From UBA685 sp049889495 (GTDB taxonomy: Bacteria; Pseudomonadota; Alphaproteobacteria; Puniceispirillales; Puniceispirillaceae): a DNA stretch of 64,000 nt. This document shows positions 8,924 through 17,991 of this stretch, in pieces. Every line of letters begins with the position of its first letter. Position 1 is the first letter of the stretch. Below the pieces are notes generated by a model. That model saw nothing but the letters and a program-made list of their open reading frames with translations, did not search any database and was not told where the DNA came from. Made by a program: the position numbers and the translations under genes. Location: contig JBMHDH010000027.1 of NCBI GenBank assembly GCA_049889495.1, positions 17,114 through 81,113 of the forward strand. The letters are read 5' to 3'.

Positions 8924-10186
8924 ATGTTGAAAAACATCCTGTCCTTATTCTGTATCCTTATGGCTTTTGCGATGGGCCCCATTTCAACAAGCCATGCCCA
9001 AACGGTCAAAGTGGTGGCTGTGGTCGATGGCCAAGTCATCACCAGCTTTGATCTGGAAAACAGGCTGAAATTTTTGCTTGCGGCAACAGGCTTGGTTGAA
9101 ACAGATGATAACGCTGATCAATTGCGTCAAGATGTGTTGCAAATGCTGATTGATGATAAGCTGAAGATGGCAGAAGCAGATAAATTGTCACCAGGCTTAA
9201 CACAAGCGGCAAGAACCCAAGCGCGTGAATATGTCAATGACAGCTATAAAACAGACAGCCTCACCGCTGGCCAAAATATCAAGCAATTGGGACTGAACCG
9301 CCAAATTATCGAAGATAAATTTGCATCTGATTTAACATGGAGCACCTTGCTTCGTGAACGCTATAAAACGCAGTTTGAAAATACTGATAAGCTTGCCGAA
9401 CAAGCCCTAGCACGCTTTGAGAGAGATATCAGCCAGCCGCAGGTTAAATTATCTGAAATTGTGCTTGCACCTGCGCCAGACAGATCAACAAACGTCAATC
9501 TTGATATCGCATCACAGATGATCGATGCCATTCGCCAAGGGGCTGATTTTGCGGCCATTGCCAAACAATATTCTGCCGCAGGTTCAGCATCCAATGGCGG
9601 CAAGCTTGGCTGGTTAACCGTCAAATCATTACCAGACGCCTTTAAAGAGCCTGTCGAAACGGCTGCATCAGGCAGCATTTTGGACCCCTTAGTGATTGAT
9701 GGGATTGTCTATATTCTGCGTAAAGAAGGTGTCAGAGCCCAAGGTTTGATCGATCCATCACAGATGAAACTTACCATTGCACGCGCGCTATTGCCGCTTG
9801 CCGCAGATGTGAGCAATGCCGATCAGCTGATTGCGGCAGGGGAATTGCAAAAGCAAAGCGAGACAATCACATCTTGCGCAGAAATGGATGCGTTAAATCA
9901 AAAATTAGGATCAGGGCAACCAAGCTTTTTGCGTGATCTTGAATTGGGGAGCATCACGCCAAATCTGCGGCAAATCATCGAAAAGCTTGATGTGAATGAA
10001 CCATCTGAGCCACTTAATTTTGCCGAAGGTATGGTCACATTTATGATTTGTGAACGCACCATGCCAGAAATTGATATGCCAGATCTAAAAGAGTTAGAAG
10101 CACAAGAATTAAATAAAATCTTTGCTATTTTATCGAACCGCTATTTGCTACGCCTCAGACGATCTGCCACAATTGAAAAACGTTGA
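8924..10186 (+). CDS. surA: Periplasmic peptidyl-prolyl isomerase / chaperone SurA
   Basis: A 420-residue outer-membrane-protein chaperone. The start at 8924 has an AAAGGG site 7 bases upstream and begins with a signal peptide (M-L-K-N-I-L-S-L-F hydrophobic core, cleavage after S-H-A). The open frame continues upstream to 8789 inside lptG, but that part lacks coding likeness. Seen: an N-terminal chaperone region beginning V-V-A-V-V-D-G-Q-V-I-T, then one parvulin domain around residues 170-265 with S-x-x-S-x-G-G-K-L-G-W, then a C-terminal region. E. coli SurA has two parvulin domains; only one is evident here, as is common in alphaproteobacteria. Confidence 0.9.
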   Translation: MLKNILSLFCILMAFAMGPISTSHAQTVKVVAVVDGQVITSFDLENRLKFLLAATGLVETDDNADQLRQDVLQMLIDDKLKMAEADKLSPGLTQAARTQAREYVNDSYKTDSLTAGQNIKQLGLNRQIIEDKFASDLTWSTLLRERYKTQFENTDKLAEQALARFERDISQPQVKLSEIVLAPAPDRSTNVNLDIASQMIDAIRQGADFAAIAKQYSAAGSASNGGKLGWLTVKSLPDAFKEPVETAASGSILDPLVIDGIVYILRKEGVRAQGLIDPSQMKLTIARALLPLAADVSNADQLIAAGELQKQSETITSCAEMDALNQKLGSGQPSFLRDLELGSITPNLRQIIEKLDVNEPSEPLNFAEGMVTFMICERTMPEIDMPDLKELEAQELNKIFAILSNRYLLRLRRSATIEKR

Positions 10187-10225
10187 TTCGTCTGCGTTAT
10201 TCACCATTTTTTGGATAAAGCTATT

Positions 10226-11236
10226 GTGCGACCTTTATTGATAACACCTGGCGACCCTGCTGGCATTGGCCCCGAAATCGCATTAAAAGCGCTGGCACGC
10301 CACGATGATTTGCGCGCAAAGACTGTCTTAATGGGCGATCAAGACCACTTACAAGATATCGCAGATCATTTGGGGATATCGGTCTCTTTTGCTTTGTGGA
10401 AGCCGTCATATGCCTGTCAGGCAGGGGCAATCAATTTATATCCAATTGACTGGGCCGAAACTGTGGTGGCTGGCCAGCCAGACAGCGCAAACAGCCCGCA
10501 AGTCATTGATGCGATTAAACAGGCTGTTACGCTAACCCAAAAAGGACATGCCGCTGGCATTGTGACCTGCCCCATTGCCAAATCTGTCCTTTATGACGTT
10601 GGTTTTGCCTATCCAGGTCATACAGAATATCTGGAAAGCCTGTCATCATCAGGCAGATCGATTATGATGTTGGCAAATGACCAATTAAAAGTCATTCCTG
10701 CCACCATCCATATACCACTTCACGATGTGCCGAAATCCTTATCAACGGACGCGCTTTATAGCTTAATTATCCAAACAGCCCGTGCGCTAACATCACAATT
10801 TGGCATCACCACGCCCAGAATTGCCTTATGCGGGCTGAATCCTCATGCAGGGGAAAATGGCGCAATGGGACGTGAGGAGATGACAATCGTGAGCCCTGCA
10901 ATCAAACAAGCGCAAGACGCACTTGGCACAGATGCCAGCATCTCTGGCCCACATGCCGCTGATAGCCTGTTCCACCCTGAAAAGCGATCTGCCTTTGATT
11001 GTGTGATTGGCATGTATCACGATCAGGTCTTGATCCCAGTCAAAACGATTGATTTTCATGGCAGTGTGAATGTGACTTTGGGCCTCGATTTCATTCGAAC
11101 CTCACCAGATCACGGCACTGCCTTTGACATTGCTGGCAAAAATCTTGCAAAAGAAGACAGCCTGATAAACGCCATCAAAATGGCAGATCAAATGGCACAA
11201 AACAGCGAAATAGTATCGAAAGAGCCACGCTCATGA
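10226..11236 (+). CDS. pdxA: 4-hydroxythreonine-4-phosphate dehydrogenase
   Basis: PdxA oxidises 4-phosphohydroxy-threonine in pyridoxal phosphate synthesis. Seen: N-terminal L-I-T-P-G-D-P-A-G-I-G-P-E signature, and three metal-binding histidines in P-G-H-T-E, N-P-H-A-G-E and M-Y-H-D-Q. No ATG lies near the start. I choose the GTG at 10226, which follows a G-G-A-T-A-A-A-G element by about 7 bases and gives 336 residues; a TTG at 10211 is the alternative. The end overlaps rsmA by four bases (ATGA), so the pair is translationally coupled. Confidence 0.93.
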   Translation: MRPLLITPGDPAGIGPEIALKALARHDDLRAKTVLMGDQDHLQDIADHLGISVSFALWKPSYACQAGAINLYPIDWAETVVAGQPDSANSPQVIDAIKQAVTLTQKGHAAGIVTCPIAKSVLYDVGFAYPGHTEYLESLSSSGRSIMMLANDQLKVIPATIHIPLHDVPKSLSTDALYSLIIQTARALTSQFGITTPRIALCGLNPHAGENGAMGREEMTIVSPAIKQAQDALGTDASISGPHAADSLFHPEKRSAFDCVIGMYHDQVLIPVKTIDFHGSVNVTLGLDFIRTSPDHGTAFDIAGKNLAKEDSLINAIKMADQMAQNSEIVSKEPRS

Positions 11237-12069
11237 GCATCAAAGATGCGGTCAATGCCCTGCCCCCGCTTAGCCAGCTTGTCAATGACAGCCAACTTTA
11301 TGCCAAAAAATCACTTGGCCAGAATTTTTTATTTGATCTCAATCTAACAGCGAAAATCGCCTCTTATGCAGGGCAAAAAGTGAAAACCATTATTGAAGTT
11401 GGCCCTGGTCCAGGGGGACTGACACGCTCGTTATTAACACAAACAGACGCGGCGATCATGGCTGTTGAAAAAGACAGGCGCGCTATTGGCTTTCTTGATC
11501 ATTTGGTGGCCGCTTCTGATGGCAGATTACATGTGGAAGAAGCCGACGCCATGAAAGCCTCTTTATGGGAGTATGGCGAAGCCCCACGCGCCATTATTGC
11601 CAATTTGCCCTATAATATTGCGACCCCCTTATTGATGGGCTGGCTTGACCATGCTGATGCTTTTTCATCTCTTATTTTGATGTTTCAAAAAGAAGTCGGA
11701 CACCGCATATGTGCAGAACCGTCAACTTCTGCTTATGGGCGACTTTCGATTATGTGCCAATGGCTGGCAGAGACAGAATTATTATTTGATATCCCGCCAC
11801 AAGCCTTTGTGCCACCGCCAAAGATCACCTCTTCAGTGGTACGGCTGATACCACGCAAAACACCTCTTTATCCTTGTGATAAAAACACATTGGAACAGGT
11901 CACAGCCAAAGCCTTTTCTCAAAGGCGAAAAATGTTACGTGCCAGCTTTAAATCATTGGGCGGCGCAGCGATGCTAGAAGATGTTGGTATTGATCCTGCA
12001 ACAAGGCCACAAGATTTGCCGTTAGAACAATTTTGCGCGCTTGCCCGTCATCTAGAGGGACGGATATAA
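11233..12069 (+). CDS. rsmA: 16S rRNA (adenine1518-N6/adenine1519-N6)-dimethyltransferase
   Basis: A 278-residue KsgA/Dim1 family methyltransferase that dimethylates two adjacent adenines near the 3' end of 16S rRNA. Seen: K-S-L-G-Q-N-F-L at residues 27-34, the SAM-binding E-V-G-P-G-P-G-G-L-T motif, and the catalytic N-L-P-Y-N-I motif. The C-terminal domain has the expected F-S-Q-R-R-K-M-L-R segment. It ends 19 bases before the convergent gmk end, with no obvious hairpin between them. Confidence 0.96.
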   Translation: MSIKDAVNALPPLSQLVNDSQLYAKKSLGQNFLFDLNLTAKIASYAGQKVKTIIEVGPGPGGLTRSLLTQTDAAIMAVEKDRRAIGFLDHLVAASDGRLHVEEADAMKASLWEYGEAPRAIIANLPYNIATPLLMGWLDHADAFSSLILMFQKEVGHRICAEPSTSAYGRLSIMCQWLAETELLFDIPPQAFVPPPKITSSVVRLIPRKTPLYPCDKNTLEQVTAKAFSQRRKMLRASFKSLGGAAMLEDVGIDPATRPQDLPLEQFCALARHLEGRI

Positions 12070-12088
12070 CCGCTAGCTGGGATCGCCC

Positions 12089-12727
12089 TTACGCCTTTTC
12101 GCGAAGGCCTTTTACAAATTCAGACAGGCCAATTTGCCTTGTTCTTTTAAGGCGTTCTGCATGTAAGATTTTACGCACAGCCTCAACGGATTGCGCCAAA
12201 TCATGATTGACAATAATGTAATCATATTCGGGATAATGTGACATCTCATCAGCGGCTTTTGCCATACGATTTGCCACCACATCTGCGGTATCTTGCGCAC
12301 GGCTCAGCAAACGTTTTTCCAATTCCGCTATGGAAGGCGGCAAAATAAAGATTTTGACCAAATCTTCTGGCATTAACTCAGCTAATTGTTGTGTGCCCTG
12401 CCAATCAATATCAAATAACACATCATGACCTGTTTTCAGACGATCTTCGACAAGGGCGCGTGGTGTACCATAATAATTATCAAATACTTTGGCATATTCT
12501 AAAAATTCGCCCTTATTAATGCCAATTTGAAAGCTGGTCACATCTGTAAAATGATAATCCTTGCCGTCAATTTCACCAGGCCGTCTTTGTCTTGTGGTGG
12601 CTGATACCGACATGGTCAAATCATCTTCTTGAGACAATAGATGACGTGAAATGCTTGACTTTCCTGCCCCTGACGGAGATGACAAAACAAGCATTAGGCC
12701 CCGACGCTGTATCAATTCACCAGACAT
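12089..12727 (-). CDS. gmk: Guanylate kinase
   Basis: A 212-residue GMP kinase. Seen: P-loop S-S-P-S-G-A-G-K-S-S near residues 16-25, the GMP-binding S-A-T-T-R-Q-R-R-P-G-E and the conserved D-Y-H-F segment. It starts directly after the mltG stop codon, giving a fabF-mltG-gmk run with no spacing. This is the usual alphaproteobacterial arrangement linking fatty-acid and cell-wall genes with nucleotide supply. Confidence 0.96.
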   Translation of the reverse strand: MSGELIQRRGLMLVLSSPSGAGKSSISRHLLSQEDDLTMSVSATTRQRRPGEIDGKDYHFTDVTSFQIGINKGEFLEYAKVFDNYYGTPRALVEDRLKTGHDVLFDIDWQGTQQLAELMPEDLVKIFILPPSIAELEKRLLSRAQDTADVVANRMAKAADEMSHYPEYDYIIVNHDLAQSVEAVRKILHAERLKRTRQIGLSEFVKGLREKA

Positions 12728-13750
12728 TTAATGATCCTCTGACGGTTTATTGGCTCTTTGTTTAACAAGACGACGATAAGCTTTCACATTTCGATTATGT
12801 TCGTCCAGCGTTTTTGCAAAATTATGACCGCCACGGCCATCAGCCACAAAATAAAAATAAGTGGATGGCAAAGGATTTAACGCGGCGTGAATGGCTTTAC
12901 GCCCAGGATTGGCAATCGCGGTTTGTGGCAAGCCAGAGCGTCTGTAACTGTTCCATGGGCCATCTTTTTTCAAATCAGATTTGCGAATCTCTCTGGCCGC
13001 CCCTTCCTCGATGATAATACCATATAAAACCGATGCATCTGATTGCAAACGCATATTAGTAGTAAGGCGATTGATAAATACCGACGCAATTAACGGCTGT
13101 TCTCGCACAAGCCCTGATTCTTTTTCGATAACAGATGCCATAATTAACGCATCCTGCGCGGTTTCATAAGGCAAGCCATCTCTGCGATTGGCCCATTCTT
13201 CTGCTAAGATCATCTCTTGTCTTTGTTGCATACGCAAAAGCAAATCAGCGCGGTTGGTATCACGCACAAAGAAATAGGTATCTGGTGCCAATGACCCTTC
13301 TTCAGGATATGTCACAATCGCGCCAGATAATCTGTCATCTGATGTTAAGGTGCGTACCACCTCATCTGTGCGCATCCCTTCGGTAATCAAAATGCGGTGC
13401 TGGTACGGGGTGCCTGTGTCAATGATCCGAAACAGATCTTGATAGCTGGCACGTGCAGGAATTAAAAACTCACCAGCTTTCGGCGCAAAACTCGCCCCTT
13501 CCACCAAGGAATAACCAAAGCGCAAAATCGGGTAAAGCCATCCATCTGCCAGATAATTTTCACGGTGTAATTGGTTGGCTAATTGGCCATGATTGGTACC
13601 TGGCAAAATATATAACAGGCTATCTTCATTTTGCGGACCAGCCGCTTCCCAAATATGCGAAAACCACAACCAGCCAGCCGACATAACTACCAGCATGGTC
13701 ATGGTTAAAAAGATAAATAGCCGCCTAAATAGGGTGAATAAGCCCCGCAT
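12728..13750 (-). CDS. mltG: Endolytic murein transglycosylase MltG
   Basis: A 340-residue YceG-family inner-membrane lytic transglycosylase that cuts nascent glycan strands and may set their length. Seen: one N-terminal transmembrane helix (about residues 11-31), a LysM-like region, then the catalytic domain with E-K-E-S at 209-212 followed by A-S-V-F-I-N-R-L, and the C-terminal P-N-P-G-x-x-A-I-like segment (A-I-A-N-P-G-R-K-A-I-H-A). Its ATG shares one base with the fabF stop (TAATG). Confidence 0.93.
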   Translation of the reverse strand: MRGLFTLFRRLFIFLTMTMLVVMSAGWLWFSHIWEAAGPQNEDSLLYILPGTNHGQLANQLHRENYLADGWLYPILRFGYSLVEGASFAPKAGEFLIPARASYQDLFRIIDTGTPYQHRILITEGMRTDEVVRTLTSDDRLSGAIVTYPEEGSLAPDTYFFVRDTNRADLLLRMQQRQEMILAEEWANRRDGLPYETAQDALIMASVIEKESGLVREQPLIASVFINRLTTNMRLQSDASVLYGIIIEEGAAREIRKSDLKKDGPWNSYRRSGLPQTAIANPGRKAIHAALNPLPSTYFYFVADGRGGHNFAKTLDEHNRNVKAYRRLVKQRANKPSEDH

Positions 13751-15015
13751 TAGTCATCAACAGCACCAAGGATTAAAGACGCATTTGTACCCCCAAAACC
13801 AAAGCTATTTGACATGGCATAACGCACTGTCTTTGTCTTTGATTCTAATGGCACCAAATCAAAACCTTCCATGGCCTCTTCTGGATCATTTAGGTTCAAA
13901 GTCGGTGGTAATTGCCCTGTTTTAATCGCAAGGGTCGAATAAATGGCTTCAATCGCACCTGCCGCGCCAAGCAAATGGCCTGTGGCTGATTTTGTGGATG
14001 ACATAGACACGGTTTCAATCGCCTCACCTAGCAAGCGGCGCACCGCGCCAGCTTCGATCAAATCACCAAGCGGTGTGGATGTGCCATGCGCGTTAATGTA
14101 ATCAATATCAGATGGGGTAAGCCCTGCATTACGCAAAGCCGCTTTCATTGCCCTGAACCCGCCATCACCATCTTCTGCAGGTGCTGTGATGTGATAGGCA
14201 TCACCAGACAGACCATAGCCTTTCACCTCGCCATAAATTTTGGCACCGCGCGCTTTGGCATGTTCATATTCTTCAAGCACCAAAATACCCGCGCCCTCGC
14301 CCATCACAAAGCCATCACGCCCCTTATCCCACGGACGTGAGCCACCTTGCGGATCATCATTATAGCCAGATGATAACGCGCGCGCCGCGGCAAAACCTGC
14401 GACACCAAGGCGACAACAAGCCGCCTCTGCCCCACCTGCAATCATGACATCAGCATCACCAAACATAATCAGACGGCTGGCATCACCAATCGCATGCGCG
14501 CCTGTGGAACAGGCTGTTACCACGGCATGATTTGGCCCTTTGAACCCATATTTGATCGATACATGCCCTGAAATCAGATTAATCAATGCAGATGGAATGA
14601 AAAAGGGGCTGATCCGCTTTGGCCCTTTTTCATTCATTAAGTTACTTGTTTCAACAATTGTTGATAATCCACCAATGCCAGAGCCAATCATTACCCCAGT
14701 GCGTTCTTTATCTTCTTCTGTTTCCGCAACCCAGCCTGAATCAGCCACAGCTTCAATCGCCGCGACAAGACCAAATTGAATAAATTTATCTAATTTGCGT
14801 TGGTCTTTTGGGGCAATGTAATCATCCATATTCAGATGACCTTCGCCATCTCCTTCAGGTACCTGCCCAGCAATACGACAGCTGATATCTGAAACATCAA
14901 AACCCTCAATTGGACCAAGACCAGATTTCCCCGCAATGATGGAAGACCAATTATGTTCAACACCTACACCAAGAGGTGTTACCATGCCCATGCCAGTGAT
15001 GACGACGCGTCTCAT
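13750..15015 (-). CDS. fabF: 3-oxoacyl-[acyl-carrier-protein] synthase II
   Basis: A 421-residue condensing enzyme that elongates acyl-ACP with malonyl-ACP and, in E. coli, is needed for palmitoleate-to-vaccenate elongation. Seen: active Cys169 in T-A-C-S-T-G, and the two histidines in N-A-H-G-T-S-T-P and G-H-L-L-G-A-A-G-A. A strong terminator (15108-15149) sits between acpP and fabF, so fabF expression depends on readthrough or its own promoter in the 164-base gap. Confidence 0.96.
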   Translation of the reverse strand: MRRVVITGMGMVTPLGVGVEHNWSSIIAGKSGLGPIEGFDVSDISCRIAGQVPEGDGEGHLNMDDYIAPKDQRKLDKFIQFGLVAAIEAVADSGWVAETEEDKERTGVMIGSGIGGLSTIVETSNLMNEKGPKRISPFFIPSALINLISGHVSIKYGFKGPNHAVVTACSTGAHAIGDASRLIMFGDADVMIAGGAEAACCRLGVAGFAAARALSSGYNDDPQGGSRPWDKGRDGFVMGEGAGILVLEEYEHAKARGAKIYGEVKGYGLSGDAYHITAPAEDGDGGFRAMKAALRNAGLTPSDIDYINAHGTSTPLGDLIEAGAVRRLLGEAIETVSMSSTKSATGHLLGAAGAIEAIYSTLAIKTGQLPPTLNLNDPEEAMEGFDLVPLESKTKTVRYAMSNSFGFGGTNASLILGAVDD

Positions 15016-15107
15016 GAATTATCAACCTTATATGTCTTGTTACAGATATGTTTTATCGCACATGTTTTTTTATCTAAATAAGCCAAACAACCGCCCTAAT
15101 CAGATAT

Positions 15108-15149
15108 AAAAAAAGCCTTGCTGCATGATTATAACCAATGCAGCAAGGC
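15108..15149 (-). terminator. Strong rho-independent terminator after acpP
   Basis: A perfect 12-base-pair stem: GCCTTGCTGCAT (15115-15126) pairs with ATGCAGCAAGGC (15138-15149) around an 11-base loop. Seven A residues on the left (15108-15114) become a U-tract on the minus-strand transcript. It comes 31 bases after the acpP stop codon and fits ending a very abundant acpP mRNA. Confidence 0.9.
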
Positions 15150-15179
15150 CGTCAAAATCTTTGTTCTCGCATAAGAGAA

Positions 15180-15416
15180 TTAAGAAGCAGCGCCTTCTAG
15201 GAAATCAACTGCGTCTTTCACAGTCATGATCTTTTCCGCAGCGTCGTCAGGAATGTCGCAACCGAATTCTTCTTCGAATGCCATTACCAATTCTACTGTA
15301 TCTAGGCTGTCTGCGCCCAAATCATCGATAAATGAGGCACCTTCAACAACTTTATCAGCGTCAACACCAAGATGCTCAACAACAATAGACTTCACGCGTT
15401 CTGCAATATCGCTCAT
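15180..15416 (-). CDS. acpP: Acyl carrier protein
   Basis: A 78-residue acidic protein that carries acyl chains on a 4'-phosphopantetheine arm. Seen: the modification site D-S-L in G-A-D-S-L-D-T-V-E with Ser37, and the acidic helix-II and helix-III surfaces. It lies between fabG (101 bases upstream) and fabF (downstream), with its own terminator. A good AAGGGGG ribosome site precedes the ATG at 15416. Confidence 0.98.
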   Translation of the reverse strand: MSDIAERVKSIVVEHLGVDADKVVEGASFIDDLGADSLDTVELVMAFEEEFGCDIPDDAAEKIMTVKDAVDFLEGAAS

Positions 15417-15517
15417 TATGACCCCCTTTAAGGTTCTGCGTTTGGGACGCTGGTGTCCCCTGAAACTACGATTATCGCCGAGATAACATATTCAAACCGC
15501 TTATGCTAGCCCTAAAA

Positions 15518-16255
15518 TTAAATCATCGCCATCCCGCCATTCACATGGATCGTTGCCCCTGTGACATAGCTGGCTTCTTCACTTGCCAAGAAAGTAACAG
15601 CGGCCGCGATATCAGCGCCGCTTCCCAAACGACCTGCAGGGATATTGTTTGTCAATTTCGCTTTTTGTTCTTCAGGCAAAACATCTGTCATTGGTGTGGC
15701 AATAAAACCAGGAGCCACAACATTCACAGTTAATCCGCGACTTGCCACTTCAGCAGCCAATGATTTTGAATAACCAATCATACCAGCCTTAGATGCCGCA
15801 TAATTGGTTTGCCCCGCATTGCCCGTCACGCCGACAATGGAAGATACCGAAATGATACGTCCCCATCTGGCTTTCATCATGGAACGCAACGCGGACCGAC
15901 ATAAAATCATGGTTGCTGTCATATTCACATCAAGCACATCATCCCATTCTTCATCTTTCATACGCATAGATAAATTATCTCTGGTGATGCCAGCATTATT
16001 GACCAAAATATTGACCTCGCCTGTAAAGGCTGTGGCTTTTTCAAATAAGCCTGCAACCTCTTCACGGTTCGACAAATTGGCCGTTACCACATGCGCTCTG
16101 TTACCTAGCTCGGCGGCAAGCTCATCTAGTTTGGCTTGTCTTGTGCCATGCAACACAACATCTGCGCCTTGTGCATGCAGCGCGCGGGCCACATCTGCGC
16201 CAATACCACCACTTGCGCCAGTGATCAGCGCGGTCTTTCCAGCTAAGTTAAACAT
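15518..16255 (-). CDS. fabG: 3-oxoacyl-[acyl-carrier-protein] reductase
   Basis: A 245-residue NADPH-dependent SDR of the fatty-acid cycle. The ATG at 16255 is chosen because an A-A-A-G-G-A-G site lies 8 bases upstream and the protein then begins M-F-N-L-A-G-K; the open frame runs 16 codons further. Seen: T-G-A-S-G-G-I-G coenzyme loop, N-N-A-G, catalytic Ser in S-V-S-S and Y-A-A-S-K. It stands between fabD and acpP, which separates it from the other SDRs in this window. Confidence 0.95.
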   Translation of the reverse strand: MFNLAGKTALITGASGGIGADVARALHAQGADVVLHGTRQAKLDELAAELGNRAHVVTANLSNREEVAGLFEKATAFTGEVNILVNNAGITRDNLSMRMKDEEWDDVLDVNMTATMILCRSALRSMMKARWGRIISVSSIVGVTGNAGQTNYAASKAGMIGYSKSLAAEVASRGLTVNVVAPGFIATPMTDVLPEEQKAKLTNNIPAGRLGSGADIAAAVTFLASEEASYVTGATIHVNGGMAMI

Positions 16256-16329
16256 CAAAGATACTCCTTTTTGGGATTCAGGAAATGTAAAGGGACCTCG
16301 CATGAGGCCCTAATTGATTATGTGACTAT

Positions 16330-17268
16330 TTATGAAAAATGGGCCGCGATATCATCTGCTGTTTCAACCGACAGGATTTCGACATCTTTGACGGTGCGTT
16401 TCACAAGGCCGCTTAACACCTTACCCGTGCCTAGCTCAACAAAGCGCGTCACACCATTGGCCGCCATCGCTTCTAGGGATTCACGCCATCTCACGCGACC
16501 TGTCACTTGGCTCACTAAATTAATGCGCAGATTATCCGCATTTTGCTCTAAGCCCGCTGTCACATTACACATCACAGGAAGAGAGGGTGCCAAAAAGTCT
16601 GATTGTGCCAACGCCTCTGCCATCACATCACCCGCTGGTGCCATTAATGATGAATGGAAAGGCGCGCTAACAGGCAATTGCACAACACGCCGAAGACCTT
16701 CTTCGCTGGCGATCGCCATTGCCGCTTTCACTCCTTCAAGCGAGCCAGAGATAACAACTTGCCCTGGGGCATTATCATTTGCCACTTGCACCGCACCAGC
16801 ACCTTGGGCTCTGTCGACGATCTCTTCAGCCAAGGCCATATCAGCGCCAATTAACGCGGCCATCGCCCCTTTGCCGACTGGCACCGCGGCCTGCATGGCC
16901 TCACCTCTGATACGAAGCAGGCGTGCGCCTGTGGCGATGTCAAACACCCCTACTGCCGATAGGGCTGAATATTCCCCAAGCGAATGCCCTGCCACCATAT
17001 CGCCAAATTGGGCCAAATCTTTGCCCGTATGTTCAGCAATCGCCGCCACAACGGCCAATGAGCTCGCAAATAAGGCTGGCTGGGCATTGGCTGTCAGCGT
17101 TAATTCATCAGCTGGCCCGTCAGCCATAAGCGAGGATAATTTTTGTGATAACGCATCATCAACTTGCGCAAGAACTTGTTTTGCAGCATCTGATTGTGAT
17201 GCCAATGTCGCGGCCATACCTGGGACTTGAGAGCCTTGGCCTGGAAATAAAAACGCCGTTTTTGTCAT
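16330..17268 (-). CDS. fabD: Malonyl-CoA:ACP transacylase
   Basis: A 312-residue enzyme that loads malonate onto ACP. The ATG at 17268 has an AAAAGGAA site about 5 bases upstream and gives the typical start M-T-K-T-A-F-L-F-P-G-Q-G-S-Q. Seen: the active-site G-H-S-L-G-E-Y with Ser96 and the later catalytic His in V-S-A-P-F-H-S-S. First gene of the fabD-fabG-acpP(-fabF-mltG-gmk) run; its promoter must lie in the 321-base gap shared with rpsF. Confidence 0.95.
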   Translation of the reverse strand: MTKTAFLFPGQGSQVPGMAATLASQSDAAKQVLAQVDDALSQKLSSLMADGPADELTLTANAQPALFASSLAVVAAIAEHTGKDLAQFGDMVAGHSLGEYSALSAVGVFDIATGARLLRIRGEAMQAAVPVGKGAMAALIGADMALAEEIVDRAQGAGAVQVANDNAPGQVVISGSLEGVKAAMAIASEEGLRRVVQLPVSAPFHSSLMAPAGDVMAEALAQSDFLAPSLPVMCNVTAGLEQNADNLRINLVSQVTGRVRWRESLEAMAANGVTRFVELGTGKVLSGLVKRTVKDVEILSVETADDIAAHFS

Positions 17269-17431
17269 GATGTTCCTTTTATATTCCCCTAATGATAACA
17301 GCTTGTGTTCACAGCTTTCGATCACAGCATATCTGTTCTATGCATAATGGCTTAGCCAAGCCTTGTCACCACATCTTTGTGTTTTGTCACCTATGATACC
17401 TAAGGTTGTTTGGTGAAACAGTTAAAAAGGC

Positions 17432-17460
17432 TTGCGTCTTATGATCTATTTGCCTATAAC
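17432..17460 (+). promoter_or_regulatory. Probable sigma-70 promoter of the rpsF operon
   Basis: TTGCGT (17432-17437) and TATAAC (17455-17460) are separated by exactly 17 bases. A start near 17467 would give a 5' leader of about 120 bases before rpsF. It lies in the 321-base gap between the divergent fabD and rpsF genes; no gene is visible in that gap. Confidence 0.55.
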
Positions 17461-17470
17461 CCAGCCACAT

Positions 17471-17583
17471 AGTTACCGCACAATGGCAACTATACATAAC
17501 TCCCTTGCTAGCCAGGTATGGTGCCTGCTGGCTTTCCTCTGTTGGCAAATACCCAACAGAATTGTGATAATCCATAAGGAGAG
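17471..17583 (+). promoter_or_regulatory. Structured 5' leader of rpsF-rpsR-rplI
   Basis: Two stem-loops precede the ribosome site. AGCCAG (17510-17515) pairs with CTGGCT (17528-17533), and the perfect 8-base-pair stem TCTGTTGG (17538-17545) pairs with CCAACAGA (17553-17560). An imperfect AGTT/AACT hairpin lies at 17471-17491. The ribosome site AAGGAGAG is at 17577-17584. S6:S18 autoregulatory leader RNAs are known upstream of rpsF in many bacteria, but I cannot match their diagnostic CCG bulge with certainty, so the regulatory role is inference. Confidence 0.4.
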
Positions 17584-17589
17584 AGCGAT

Positions 17590-17991
17590 ATGCGTCTTTA
17601 TGAAAGCGTGCTGATTGCACGTCAAGATATCTCTACTGCTCAAGTTGAAACCTTGGTTGATGAATTCTCAGCCATCATTGAAAATGGCGGCGGCAGCATC
17701 AAAAAAAGAGAATATTGGGGCCTACGTAGCCTAGCTTACCGGATCAAAAAGAACCGCAAAGGCCATTACGTCATGTTGAATCTAGAATCTGATTCAGCCA
17801 CTTTGAATGAATATGAGCGCATCATGGGTCTGAACGAAGATATTCTTCGCTTTATGACAATCCGCATTGATGAAGTATCAGACGAGCCATCAATCATGAT
17901 GCAAGCCAAGCCAGAGCGCGGTGACAGAGGCAGCAGACATAATTCACAGTCTGATAATGCCGCCACCGAAAGCAAGTCAGAGGAGGCATAA
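17590..17991 (+). CDS. rpsF: 30S ribosomal protein S6 (bS6)
   Basis: A 133-residue small-subunit protein that binds S18 on the platform. Seen: N-terminal M-R-L-Y-E-S-V-L-I-A-R and the central I-K-K-R-E-Y-W-G-L-R-S-L-A-Y segment typical of bS6. The last 25-30 residues are hydrophilic, Ser/Asn/Glu-rich and probably disordered. The stop codon is immediately followed by the rpsR ATG (TAAATG). Confidence 0.97.
   Translation: MRLYESVLIARQDISTAQVETLVDEFSAIIENGGGSIKKREYWGLRSLAYRIKKNRKGHYVMLNLESDSATLNEYERIMGLNEDILRFMTIRIDEVSDEPSIMMQAKPERGDRGSRHNSQSDNAATESKSEEA

Noticed and set aside
17326..17620. Small frames on both strands in the fabD-rpsF gap
   Set aside because: They span the promoter and leader hairpins, have no ribosome site and no recognisable sequence.
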